Shown here: positions 1-5,716 of the stretch, one piece after another
Position numbering within the stretch: position 1 is the stretch's first letter
How the letters are laid out: every line of letters starts with the position of its first letter
Assembly: GCA_002685275.1 (NCBI GenBank)
Contig: NYWX01000014.1
Span: forward strand, 9,629-15,344
DNA from: Gammaproteobacteria bacterium
GTDB taxonomy: Bacteria; Pseudomonadota; Gammaproteobacteria; Woeseiales; Woeseiaceae
Length of the DNA: 5,716 nucleotides
Direction: 5' to 3'
Program-made: the position numbers and the translations under genes
Notes under the pieces: model-generated
Seen by the model: only the letters and a program-made list of their open reading frames with translations
Told to the model about the DNA's origin: nothing
Databases searched by the model: none

Positions 1-1727
1 TGCTTCTGCTGATTGGTGGATTTCAAATTTTCCCATATCCAATAAATGGAGATTCATTTGGTCGACTGGATTTCTTTGCTGGCTTTGGTAATGAAGCTTT
101 GATTACGATTTGCTCGTTAATGATAATTGGACAAGCAATAGAGAGAACTGGGGCACTTCAACCTCTTGCATCACTGATTAGTAAGGCTTGGGCATCTTGG
201 CCTGTCTTGGCACTCTTACTTACAATGATTACCGCAAGTATTTTAAGTGCTTTCATGAACAATACTCCAATTATTGTTTTATTAATGCCTATATTGGTTG
301 GTGTGTCATTACGGACCAAGTTTCCAGTTTCTAACGTAATGATGCCAATGGGATTTGCTGCAATTATTGGTGGTATGTCAACAACTATTGGTACTTCAAC
401 CAATTTGTTAGTTGTTGGTTTGGCGAGAGATACTGGAATCCGAGATTTCTCTATGTTTGACTTTATGTTGCCAGTAGCTATTGTTGGCGGAATTGGAATT
501 CTGTTTTTATGGTTAATCGCCCCTAAATTATTACCGGAACGAACACCACCCATGGCCGATACTTCTCCACGAATTTTCAACAGTCAATTGCTTATCAATG
601 AGGAGGGGTTTGCTGCCGGTCAGCAACTTTCTGAAATATTAGCTAAAACAAATGGCGAAATACGAATCGAAAAAATTCAACGAAATGAAAATTTAGTATT
701 ATCACCATTTCCATCTGTTGTTATTTTGGCTGGTGATCGTTTATTTGTGAAGGACACGTCGGAAAATTTAAAATATTTCGAAGAAAGCTTAGGTGCAACA
801 CTCTACAGTCTCTCAGACCCTGATCATCCAGTAGACGATGAGACCCCCATTAAAGAGGAAGGTCAACAATTAGCAGAAGTGGTTGTTACTCGGGGGTCAC
901 CACTTCACTACCAAAGTCTTGATGGAGTTAATTTTGGAAATAAATATGGACTGATAGCATTGGCTATTCATCGAGCTAGGACTTCTGATCCTGAGACTAG
1001 AGGAAACTTGAATACAGTTAAATTAAGAGCTGGTGATGTTATCTTGGTGCAGGGAGGTAAAGAAGCAGTTGAGGCATTAAGAGATAGTGGCAAAATGTTG
1101 GTACTGGATGGAGCCAAAGATCTGCCTCAAACTCACAAGTCTAAACGAGCCCTGACAGTTCTTAGTGTGGTTATACTTTCTGCTGCACTTGGATTTGTTC
1201 CAATATCAGTGAGTGCATTAATTGGGGTTGGGTTCTTACTCTTGCTGGGCTGTATTAATTGGCAAGATGCTGCGAACGCACTTTCCACAAAGATAATAAT
1301 GATAATTGTGGCAAGTCTAGCATTAGGAAAGGCATTAGTAGTGACGAATATGGCAAGTTATCTTGCTGTTTCGTTCGCAACAGCAGTTGGTGGATTACCT
1401 ATTCCTGTTATTTTGAGCTTGTTTATGTTGTTGATGTCAATTATGACAAATATTGTATCTAATAACGCTGCAGCTGTCATTGGAACACCTATAGCAATTG
1501 GTATTGCACAGCAATTACAAGTCGATCCAGAGCCCTTTATATTAGCAGTATTATTTGGTGCTAATATGAGTTATGCCACTCCTTTTGGGTATCAATCAAA
1601 CCTATTAATTTTAAGTGCAGGAGGTTATAAATTCTCTGATTTCTTGAAGATTGGGATTCCATTAATTTTTATTATGTGGGTAGGTTTTTCGTTGGTATTA
1701 CCGACTATATATGGATTGTGGACTTGA
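1..1727 (+). CDS. SLC13-family (DASS) permease with two RCK_C/TrkA-C domains, 5' partial
   Basis: This is a probable inner-membrane secondary transporter for an anion such as sulfate or a dicarboxylate. The substrate cannot be read from the sequence. The frame is open from the left edge (first full codon at 3), so the TTG at 99 is not the true start. 574 codons are visible against a usual 590-615 for this architecture, so probably only the first membrane segment is missing. Counting from the codon at 3, the first membrane half carries NNTP (86-89) and GTSTN (130-134). A soluble insert of about residues 190-370 reads as two RCK_C domains, each with an 'AGDR/AGDV' turn. The second half carries SNN (486-488) and ATPFGYQSN (525-533), which is the repeated motif pair of the family. 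The layout resembles E. coli YfbS. The stop overlaps the -35 box proposed for the trp promoter. No terminator of its own is seen before the trp attenuator. Confidence 0.88.
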   Translation, partial: LLLIGGFQIFPYPINGDSFGRLDFFAGFGNEALITICSLMIIGQAIERTGALQPLASLISKAWASWPVLALLLTMITASILSAFMNNTPIIVLLMPILVGVSLRTKFPVSNVMMPMGFAAIIGGMSTTIGTSTNLLVVGLARDTGIRDFSMFDFMLPVAIVGGIGILFLWLIAPKLLPERTPPMADTSPRIFNSQLLINEEGFAAGQQLSEILAKTNGEIRIEKIQRNENLVLSPFPSVVILAGDRLFVKDTSENLKYFEESLGATLYSLSDPDHPVDDETPIKEEGQQLAEVVVTRGSPLHYQSLDGVNFGNKYGLIALAIHRARTSDPETRGNLNTVKLRAGDVILVQGGKEAVEALRDSGKMLVLDGAKDLPQTHKSKRALTVLSVVILSAALGFVPISVSALIGVGFLLLLGCINWQDAANALSTKIIMIIVASLALGKALVVTNMASYLAVSFATAVGGLPIPVILSLFMLLMSIMTNIVSNNAAAVIGTPIAIGIAQQLQVDPEPFILAVLFGANMSYATPFGYQSNLLILSAGGYKFSDFLKIGIPLIFIMWVGFSLVLPTIYGLWT

Positions 1728-1752
1728 CCTTTCTGAACGAGCAAGAGATACT
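1724..1752 (+). promoter_or_regulatory. Candidate sigma70 promoter of the trp operon
   Basis: TTGACC (1724-1729, 5 of 6 to the -35 consensus) is followed after exactly 17 bases by GATACT (1747-1752, 4 of 6 to the -10 consensus). The -35 box overlaps the stop codon of the upstream permease. The predicted start of transcription, about 1758-1760, falls just after the first leader ATG (1756) and just before the second (1762). This promoter would therefore give an almost leaderless trpL message. A weaker alternative is a TATATA -10 at 1706-1711 inside the permease gene, with only a poor -35 (TTTTTC, 1685-1690). That one would leave a more normal 5' leader of about 38 bases. Confidence 0.42.
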
Positions 1753-1755
1753 TCG

Positions 1756-1824
1756 ATGATTATGAAATTAAATAATAAAAATATTTGGAGTTGGTCATGG
1801 CATTCGCACAAGGAGTGGGGCTAG
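1756..1824 (+). CDS. trpL: trp operon leader peptide (attenuation)
   Basis: This is a 22-codon reading frame ending in TAG at 1822-1824. It has four Trp codons (residues 11, 13, 15 and 21), and the C-terminal part reads WSWSWHSHKEWG. Four Trp in 22 residues is far above chance. The frame sits between a candidate promoter and an intrinsic terminator just ahead of trpE. The product has no expected role as a protein; its translation senses charged tRNA-Trp. The start at 1756 is chosen because AAGAG (1743-1747) lies 8 bases upstream. A second in-frame ATG at 1762 would give 20 residues and fits better if transcription starts near 1759. Two His codons and three Ser codons also lie in the tract. 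The assignment as trpL rests on composition and context, since leader peptides are not conserved in sequence. Confidence 0.88.
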   Translation: MIMKLNNKNIWSWSWHSHKEWG

Positions 1825-1865
1825 GCTGACGTTTAGTTAAATTTTTAGAAAAAACCCATCTCCTT
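1810..1865 (+). promoter_or_regulatory. Antiterminator stem (regions 2:3 of the attenuator)
   Basis: AAGGAGTGGG (1810-1819) pairs with CCCATCTCCTT (1855-1865) in ten Watson-Crick pairs with one bulged U at 1859. The left arm lies inside the last codons of the leader peptide, where a ribosome at the stop codon would cover it. The right arm shares ten bases with the left arm of the terminator, so the two stems cannot coexist. No folding energies were computed. Confidence 0.75.
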
Positions 1866-1892
1866 TGTAATTTAGGAGATGGGTTTTTTTTT
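1849..1892 (+). terminator. Intrinsic terminator of the attenuator (regions 3:4)
   Basis: ACCCATCTCCT (1854-1864) and AGGAGATGGGT (1874-1884) are perfect inverse complements around a 9-base loop. Five more A-U pairs (A1849-A1853 with T1885-T1889) can lengthen the stem to 16 pairs. A run of nine T (1884-1892) follows. This is a textbook rho-independent terminator, placed about 20 bases before the trpE start. That position makes sense only if it is regulated, and it may also end transcription of the upstream permease. Confidence 0.93.
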
Positions 1893-1900
1893 GCATTAAA

Positions 1901-1906
1901 GAAGAG
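1901..1906 (+). promoter_or_regulatory. trpE ribosome binding site
   Basis: GAAGAG lies 5 bases before the trpE ATG at 1912. It begins 8 bases after the terminator T-run ends, so the terminator stem does not hide it. Control therefore appears to act on transcription rather than on trpE translation. The site supports the ATG at 1912 as the start. Confidence 0.55.
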
Positions 1907-1911
1907 AAATT

Positions 1912-3303
1912 ATGAAAGAAACATCAGTATTTGATATCATTGCAGACCTGGACACACCAGTGTCTGCTTTCATGAAGCTACGTGACTTGCAACCAAGATT
2001 CTTACTCGAAAGTGTCGAGGGTGGAGAACGCTTAGCACGATATTCTTTTTTAGGTTTTGGTGCTGCATCAACGGTGTGCTTGGAGAATAATCATTTATAC
2101 CTTGATGATAAAATTATTGATGAACCTACATCTCAAATAGAATATTTACAAAGTCTGCGTAAGTTGCTGAGGGCCGCTCCAAAATTAACTCCATCTATCG
2201 ATGATTTACCATTTTCAGGTGGTTTAGTTGGAGTATCTGGTTACGATATTATTAGATTATTTGAGGATTTACCTGCATTAACAGTGCCACAAGAAAACTT
2301 ACCTAGAGCAATCTTCGTTATGCCTACTTCAGTTTTAGTATTTGATCACTTAACTAGAAGAGCAGCTCTACTCCACGCTGGATCAGATGTAGCAAGAAAA
2401 CAATTAAAACAAGAAGTAATTAGGTGTTTACGTGCTTCTTTACCTGTGCATGAAGTCCCTATCTCGTTTACTGAGCCCAAAGCTCAAATGAGTGAAGCAG
2501 AGTTTTTAAAGCGAGTGGAGCACTGTAAAGAATGGATTGATTCAGGAGATATCTATCAAATAGTTCTTTCCGTTGTATTTAAGGGGCAATCGAATGTGGA
2601 TTCTTTTGAAGTTTATCGTGCATTGAGATTATTAAATCCCTCACCTTATATGTTTTATTTTGACTTTGGTGCCATAAGGGTGGCCGGATCATCTCCTGAA
2701 GCGCTGGTAAAACTTGATGGTACAAAAGCATCATTGAGACCTATTGCCGGCACCATGCCGAGGGGCACGAATCGTGAGGAAGATTTACTCAATGAAAAAA
2801 CACTATTAGCTGATCCTAAAGAATCAGCAGAACATGTGATGTTGGTTGATTTAGCAAGAAATGATTTGGGAAGAGTGGCAAAGAAGAATTCTATTGAAGT
2901 TAAACCATTCCGTAAAATAGAACGATATAGTCATGTAATGCATATTGTTAGTGGTGTGCGAGGTGAGTTGGCATCAGATAAAGATGCATTAGATTTATTC
3001 GCTGCTAGTTTTCCAGCAGGAACTCTTGTGGGTGCGCCCAAAATACGTGCAATGGAATTAATTGAGGAAATGGAAATGGAGGGGCGTGGTTTATATGGTG
3101 GCACAGCTGGTTACTTCGATATTAAAGGTGAAATGGATCAAGCCATCACCATTCGTACTATTGTTTTTAATAATGATGAATATTGTTATCAAGCTGGGGC
3201 AGGGATAGTAAAAGACAGCTTGGCTAAAAATGAATATGCAGAGGTATTCGCTAAAAGCGCAATACTTAAAAAAGCATTAGAAATGGCTGGAGAGGGATTA
3301 TGA
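1912..3303 (+). CDS. trpE: Anthranilate synthase component I
   Basis: This is the chorismate-binding subunit of anthranilate synthase. With TrpG it converts chorismate and glutamine to anthranilate in the cytoplasm. It has 463 residues, a little shorter than the usual 490-520 but with no missing block. The N-terminal domain has LLES (31-34), the Trp feedback-binding motif of TrpE, followed by GGERLARYSFLG. The chorismate-binding domain (about 190-455) shows NPSPYMF (242-248), PIAGT (277-281), LVDLARNDLG (311-320), RYSHVMH (338-344, H344 matching the catalytic His), FPAGTLVGAPK (367-377) and QAGAGIV (427-433). Ala in PIAGT, where PabB has Lys, and the LLES motif separate it from PabB. Two odd places are VLSVVF (218-223), where the family usually has VLSQRF, and GLYGGTAGY (393-401) for the usual GPYGGAVGY. 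It overlaps trpG by 4 bases (ATGA). Confidence 0.96.
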   Translation: MKETSVFDIIADLDTPVSAFMKLRDLQPRFLLESVEGGERLARYSFLGFGAASTVCLENNHLYLDDKIIDEPTSQIEYLQSLRKLLRAAPKLTPSIDDLPFSGGLVGVSGYDIIRLFEDLPALTVPQENLPRAIFVMPTSVLVFDHLTRRAALLHAGSDVARKQLKQEVIRCLRASLPVHEVPISFTEPKAQMSEAEFLKRVEHCKEWIDSGDIYQIVLSVVFKGQSNVDSFEVYRALRLLNPSPYMFYFDFGAIRVAGSSPEALVKLDGTKASLRPIAGTMPRGTNREEDLLNEKTLLADPKESAEHVMLVDLARNDLGRVAKKNSIEVKPFRKIERYSHVMHIVSGVRGELASDKDALDLFAASFPAGTLVGAPKIRAMELIEEMEMEGRGLYGGTAGYFDIKGEMDQAITIRTIVFNNDEYCYQAGAGIVKDSLAKNEYAEVFAKSAILKKALEMAGEGL

Positions 3304-3893
3304 AAACCAAGAAAGTGAGAGTCTTATTAATTGATAATTATGACTCTTTTACTTACAATTTAGTTCAAGCCTTTCAAACAGAAAATGTTGAAGTAGTGGT
3401 TTTTCGCAATGATAAGGTAACTGCAATAGAGGCTCTAGAAATAAAACCCACTCATTTAGTAATCTCGCCAGGCCCAGGCAGTCCCGATAATGCTGGTAAT
3501 TCAATCGCATTGATTGATACTTTTTCGCAGAGAATTCCAATATTAGGCGTGTGTCTTGGACATCAGTGTATTGTGCAATATTTTGGTGGCAATATTGTTC
3601 GTTCAACTCAACTGATGCATGGAAAAGCATCAAATATTAACCATGATGAGAAAACTATCTTTAGAGACGTAGCTAACCCATTTTCCGCAGGAAGGTATCA
3701 TTCGCTTACTGCTGAACCAAAAAGTATTCCGAGCACGTTGGTCATTACAGCTACTACTGTAAATCAAGAAATTATGGCGATTAGGCATAAAGAGTTGCCA
3801 ATCGAAGGCGTTCAATTTCATCCAGAAAGTATCTTAACGCCAGAAGGGCCAATGATTATTCGCAATTTCATCGAGGGAACTAATTATGAGTGA
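3300..3893 (+). CDS. trpG: Anthranilate synthase component II (glutamine amidotransferase)
   Basis: This class I glutamine amidotransferase releases ammonia from glutamine and passes it to TrpE. It has 197 residues, the usual length for a free-standing TrpG. It shows DNYDSFTYNL (12-21), SPGPGSP (56-62), the nucleophile elbow GVCLGHQ (83-89, catalytic C85), MHGK (106-109), YHSL (133-136) and GVQFHPES (170-177, giving H174 and E176 of the triad). The start at 3300 overlaps the trpE stop in ATGA and has GGAGAGG (3289-3295) 4 bases upstream, which points to translational coupling and matched subunit output. The family also includes PabA, which can serve folate synthesis as well. The trpE and trpD neighbours make the Trp role primary, but a dual role cannot be excluded because no separate pabA is visible here. 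Confidence 0.95.
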   Translation: MKTKKVRVLLIDNYDSFTYNLVQAFQTENVEVVVFRNDKVTAIEALEIKPTHLVISPGPGSPDNAGNSIALIDTFSQRIPILGVCLGHQCIVQYFGGNIVRSTQLMHGKASNINHDEKTIFRDVANPFSAGRYHSLTAEPKSIPSTLVITATTVNQEIMAIRHKELPIEGVQFHPESILTPEGPMIIRNFIEGTNYE

Positions 3894-4917
3894 CCAATAT
3901 ATCAATATGTTGAATAAGCTATTGGATGGTACTTCTCTATCAGAAGAGGAAGCTTATGATTTGATGCTTGCCATGGCACAAGAAGTCTTAACACCTACTT
4001 TCTCAGGGGCACTTTTAGCTGGATTAAGGGCAAAGGGTGAGACAGCTGACGAGATTAGAGGTTTTGCTCGTGGGATGCGAGATCTTGCGATTCGTCCAAT
4101 TATTCCTGAAGGTACTCCTACTTTGGATACGGTGGGAACAGGAGGTGATGGATCTGGCAGTTTAAATTTATCTACAGGTACCGGATTATTAGCTGCTGCT
4201 GCTGGAATAAGAGTTGTTAAGCATGGCAATCGATCAATCTCTAGCAAATCAGGAAGTGCTGATATGTTAGAGAGTATTGGGATGGTATTGCCAGTTTCAG
4301 AAAATAAGGCTATCAAAGCGCTCAATAATCTTGGGTTTACATTTTTATTTTCTCCAGCCTTCCATCCTGCAATGAAAGCAATCATGCCTGTTAGGACTGC
4401 CCTAGGTGTAAGAACAGTATTTAACATGTTGGGTCCACTGAGTAATCCAGTGGCCCCCCCTTTTCAATTGATTGGTGCGTTTAGTAAAGCTGCAGCTCAG
4501 TTAATGGCTGATACGTTATCTGGATTATCTATTGAACGAGCTTTTGTGGTGCATGGAGCTCCAGCATGGGATGAAGCAACACCGATTGGAGAATTTGTCT
4601 TATATGATGTTAAGCCTGGCAAAGTTATTGAGAGTGTTAGACAGCCTGAAGATTATGGTGTAAATCGATGTACACCAGATGAATTATCTGGAAAAGATGC
4701 GGCCTATAATGCTAGGGCATTGGAACTTGTTTTTAATGGACAAGATAAAGGCGCTCACCGCGATGCTCTATTAATGGGCGTCTCATTAGTTTTGGAATTA
4801 ATGGGTAAAGTCGAACATCCTATTGATGGCATGCAAGCTGCAGCAACTATTATCGATAATGGTTCTGCGTTGAATTATTTGAATAACTTTAAAGAGTATT
4901 TTAATAAAAATGAGTAA
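3886..4917 (+). CDS. trpD: Anthranilate phosphoribosyltransferase
   Basis: It joins anthranilate to PRPP to make phosphoribosylanthranilate, the second step of the pathway. At 343 residues it has the usual length. After an N-terminal helical domain (about 1-75), it shows the PRPP loop VGTGGDGSGSLNLST (83-97), KHGNRSISSKSGSAD (112-126), the anthranilate-site Arg in VRTALGVRTVFN (R170), NPVAPPFQLIGAFS (187-200) and the metal-binding DE pair (229-230). The DE sits in HGAPAWDEATPIGEF (223-237) in place of the usual GxDGLDE-like context, and the tail with GKDAAYNARAL (269-279) also departs from the common enterobacterial form. I read this as a divergent but functional TrpD. ATGAGTGA makes an 8-base overlap with trpG, with GAGGG (3873-3877) 8 bases upstream. 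A run of seven C lies at 4454-4460. Confidence 0.94.
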   Translation: MSDQYINMLNKLLDGTSLSEEEAYDLMLAMAQEVLTPTFSGALLAGLRAKGETADEIRGFARGMRDLAIRPIIPEGTPTLDTVGTGGDGSGSLNLSTGTGLLAAAAGIRVVKHGNRSISSKSGSADMLESIGMVLPVSENKAIKALNNLGFTFLFSPAFHPAMKAIMPVRTALGVRTVFNMLGPLSNPVAPPFQLIGAFSKAAAQLMADTLSGLSIERAFVVHGAPAWDEATPIGEFVLYDVKPGKVIESVRQPEDYGVNRCTPDELSGKDAAYNARALELVFNGQDKGAHRDALLMGVSLVLELMGKVEHPIDGMQAAATIIDNGSALNYLNNFKEYFNKNE

Positions 4918-5716
4918 TTTTATACAACAAATGGCGAAACAAAGTATGGTGAGAGCGAAAGCCTTATCTTCAAACCATGATATTTGTGATTTTGATAAAC
5001 CAGTATTTGAATTAAAATTATCAAATTTCGATATCATTGCTGAATATAAGGCAAACTCTCCTGCTGAGGGCAAGTTATCAGCAAACATAGAGATGGAAGA
5101 GCAAATACTGGCCTATGCGCAAGGTGGTGCAGCAGCTATTTCAGTATTGACTGAGCCTACTCGTTTTGCTGGCCATACAAATGACTTACGAGCTGCGGCC
5201 GCTGTGTTGAAGCACCTATCTATACCTGTAATGCGGAAAGATTTTTTAGTTGATCCACGACAGATAACTGAATCAAGAAATTGTGGGGCTAGCGGAGTGT
5301 TATTAATTACAGCCCTTTTTAAGCCAGCCGAATTGCGATATATGCTGGATTGCGCATTTGATCATTCATTATTTGTGCTTCTGGAGTCTTTCAGTGATGA
5401 CGATCTAACACAATCAAAAGCACTATTAATGGAGAAGCGATATCGGAATTATGCAAGCAAAAGAAAATTATTATTTGGGGTCAATACTCGAGATTTAAGG
5501 ACACTGAAAGTAAATCCAGAGCGACTGATTAGACTTTCTAAAGAATTACCAGATCGCGTTTTATCAGTTGCTGAGAGTGGGATTAATGAGATACAAGATA
5601 TTGTCAATGCCAGAAAAAATGGATATTCACTAGCATTAATAGGAACAGCATTGATGCGGAGCACTGCGCCAGAAAATTTTTTGCAGGAATTATTAGTTGC
5701 TGGCAGGGGTGAGCTT
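4910..5716 (+). CDS. trpC: Indole-3-glycerol-phosphate synthase, 3' partial
   Basis: This enzyme closes the indole ring, turning CdRP into indole-3-glycerol phosphate with loss of CO2. 269 codons are open to the right edge without a stop. It is a TIM-barrel enzyme, and its catalytic set can be matched to S. solfataricus TrpC (from memory): E45 and K47 in AEYKANSP (E51, K53), K110 in MRKDF (K110), E159 in VLLES (E159), N192 and R194 in GVNTRDL (N180, R182), and E222-S223 in AESG (E210, S211). LIGTALMR (243-250) is the C-terminal phosphate-site strand. Oddities are SPAEG where SPSKG is usual, LLESF for the usual VEVH, and about 12 extra residues between E159 and N192. The ATG at 4910 gives an 8-base overlap (ATGAGTAA) with trpD. 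The nearest Shine-Dalgarno-like run, AAAGAG (4891-4896), is 13 bases away, so coupling is likely. A C-terminal TrpF fusion cannot be excluded. Confidence 0.93.
   Translation, partial: MSNFIQQMAKQSMVRAKALSSNHDICDFDKPVFELKLSNFDIIAEYKANSPAEGKLSANIEMEEQILAYAQGGAAAISVLTEPTRFAGHTNDLRAAAAVLKHLSIPVMRKDFLVDPRQITESRNCGASGVLLITALFKPAELRYMLDCAFDHSLFVLLESFSDDDLTQSKALLMEKRYRNYASKRKLLFGVNTRDLRTLKVNPERLIRLSKELPDRVLSVAESGINEIQDIVNARKNGYSLALIGTALMRSTAPENFLQELLVAGRGEL

Larger units (their letters stand above)
1756..1892 (+). promoter_or_regulatory. trp attenuator (ribosome-mediated transcription attenuation)
   Basis: The region holds the leader peptide gene plus two mutually exclusive RNA pairings. With Trp scarce, a ribosome stalls in the WSWSW codons (1786-1800) and leaves 1810-1819 free to pair with 1855-1865. 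This uses up the left arm of the terminator and lets polymerase run into trpE. With Trp plentiful, the ribosome reaches the TAG at 1822 and covers 1810-1819, so the terminator forms. The geometry matches the classical E. coli trp scheme. A region 1:2 pause hairpin is not clear. The best I see is GUCA (1794-1797) with UGAC (1827-1830), or a weak stem 1804-1809 with 1815-1820. Permease read-through would also meet this site. Confidence 0.85.

Noticed and set aside
99..101. TTG at 99 as the start of the permease gene
   Set aside because: The same frame is open to the left edge and the codons before it read as family-like sequence (FAGFGNEAL), so the gene is cut by the window edge and does not start here.
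1259..1462. 67-residue + strand frame inside the permease gene
   Set aside because: It overlaps conserved transporter membrane segments in another frame and its translation resembles no known family.
1832..1841. TTTAGTTAAA as a TrpR operator half-match
   Set aside because: It lacks the CTAG arms of the known operator and lies well downstream of the candidate promoter, beyond the leader stop codon, where a repressor would not be expected.
3349..3633. Minus-strand open frames across the trp genes and permease, such as this one opposite trpG
   Set aside because: These frames lie opposite strongly conserved genes, show no recognisable domain and have no convincing start region of their own. They are shadows of the + strand genes.
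1912..3893. pabB/pabA (folate branch) as the identity of the first two operon genes
   Set aside because: The LLES feedback motif, Ala in PIAGT, the Trp attenuator upstream and trpD and trpC downstream all point to anthranilate synthase.
5195..5202. GCGGCCGC (NotI site) as a sign of a cloning or assembly junction
   Set aside because: It falls within an uninterrupted TrpC frame, encoding part of an Ala run that fits the protein, with no change in composition on either side.

Overview
The window is AT-rich DNA from a bacterium and holds the end of a membrane transporter gene followed by the first part of a tryptophan biosynthesis operon in the order trpL-trpE-trpG-trpD-trpC, all on the + strand. 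The trp operon carries a ribosome-mediated transcription attenuator with a Trp-rich leader peptide. That control type is best known from Proteobacteria, especially Gammaproteobacteria. Together with the low GC it suggests a low-GC proteobacterium. This is an inference, and I do not recognise the genus.

Layout. Positions 1-1727 are the 3' part of an SLC13-family (DASS-type) permease with two RCK_C/TrkA-C domains between its membrane halves. It is open at the left edge. Positions 1728-1911 are a short regulatory region that accounts for nearly everything between the two transcription units. It has a candidate sigma70 promoter whose -35 box overlaps the permease stop codon, a 22-codon leader peptide gene with four Trp codons (1756-1824), an antiterminator pairing (1810-1819 with 1855-1865) and an exclusive intrinsic terminator (1849-1892). 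After it come trpE (1912-3303), trpG (3300-3893), trpD (3886-4917) and trpC (4910 to the right edge, no stop in the window). The genes overlap by 4, 8 and 8 bases, so they are almost certainly one translationally coupled transcript.

Together TrpE and TrpG form anthranilate synthase (chorismate + Gln to anthranilate). TrpD adds the phosphoribosyl group from PRPP. TrpC closes the indole ring to give indole-3-glycerol phosphate after the TrpF isomerisation. trpF, trpB and trpA are not in the window and may lie downstream or elsewhere. Control appears to act at two levels: attenuation by charged tRNA-Trp supply, and probable feedback inhibition of TrpE through its LLES motif.

The most interesting points are the complete attenuator, with a fourth Trp codon inside the antiterminator arm, and the unusual sequences of TrpE, TrpD and TrpC at otherwise well-conserved positions. 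TrpC has a stretch about 12 residues longer than usual between two catalytic residues. No mobile element, CRISPR array, tRNA or rRNA was seen. I found no wholly new system.
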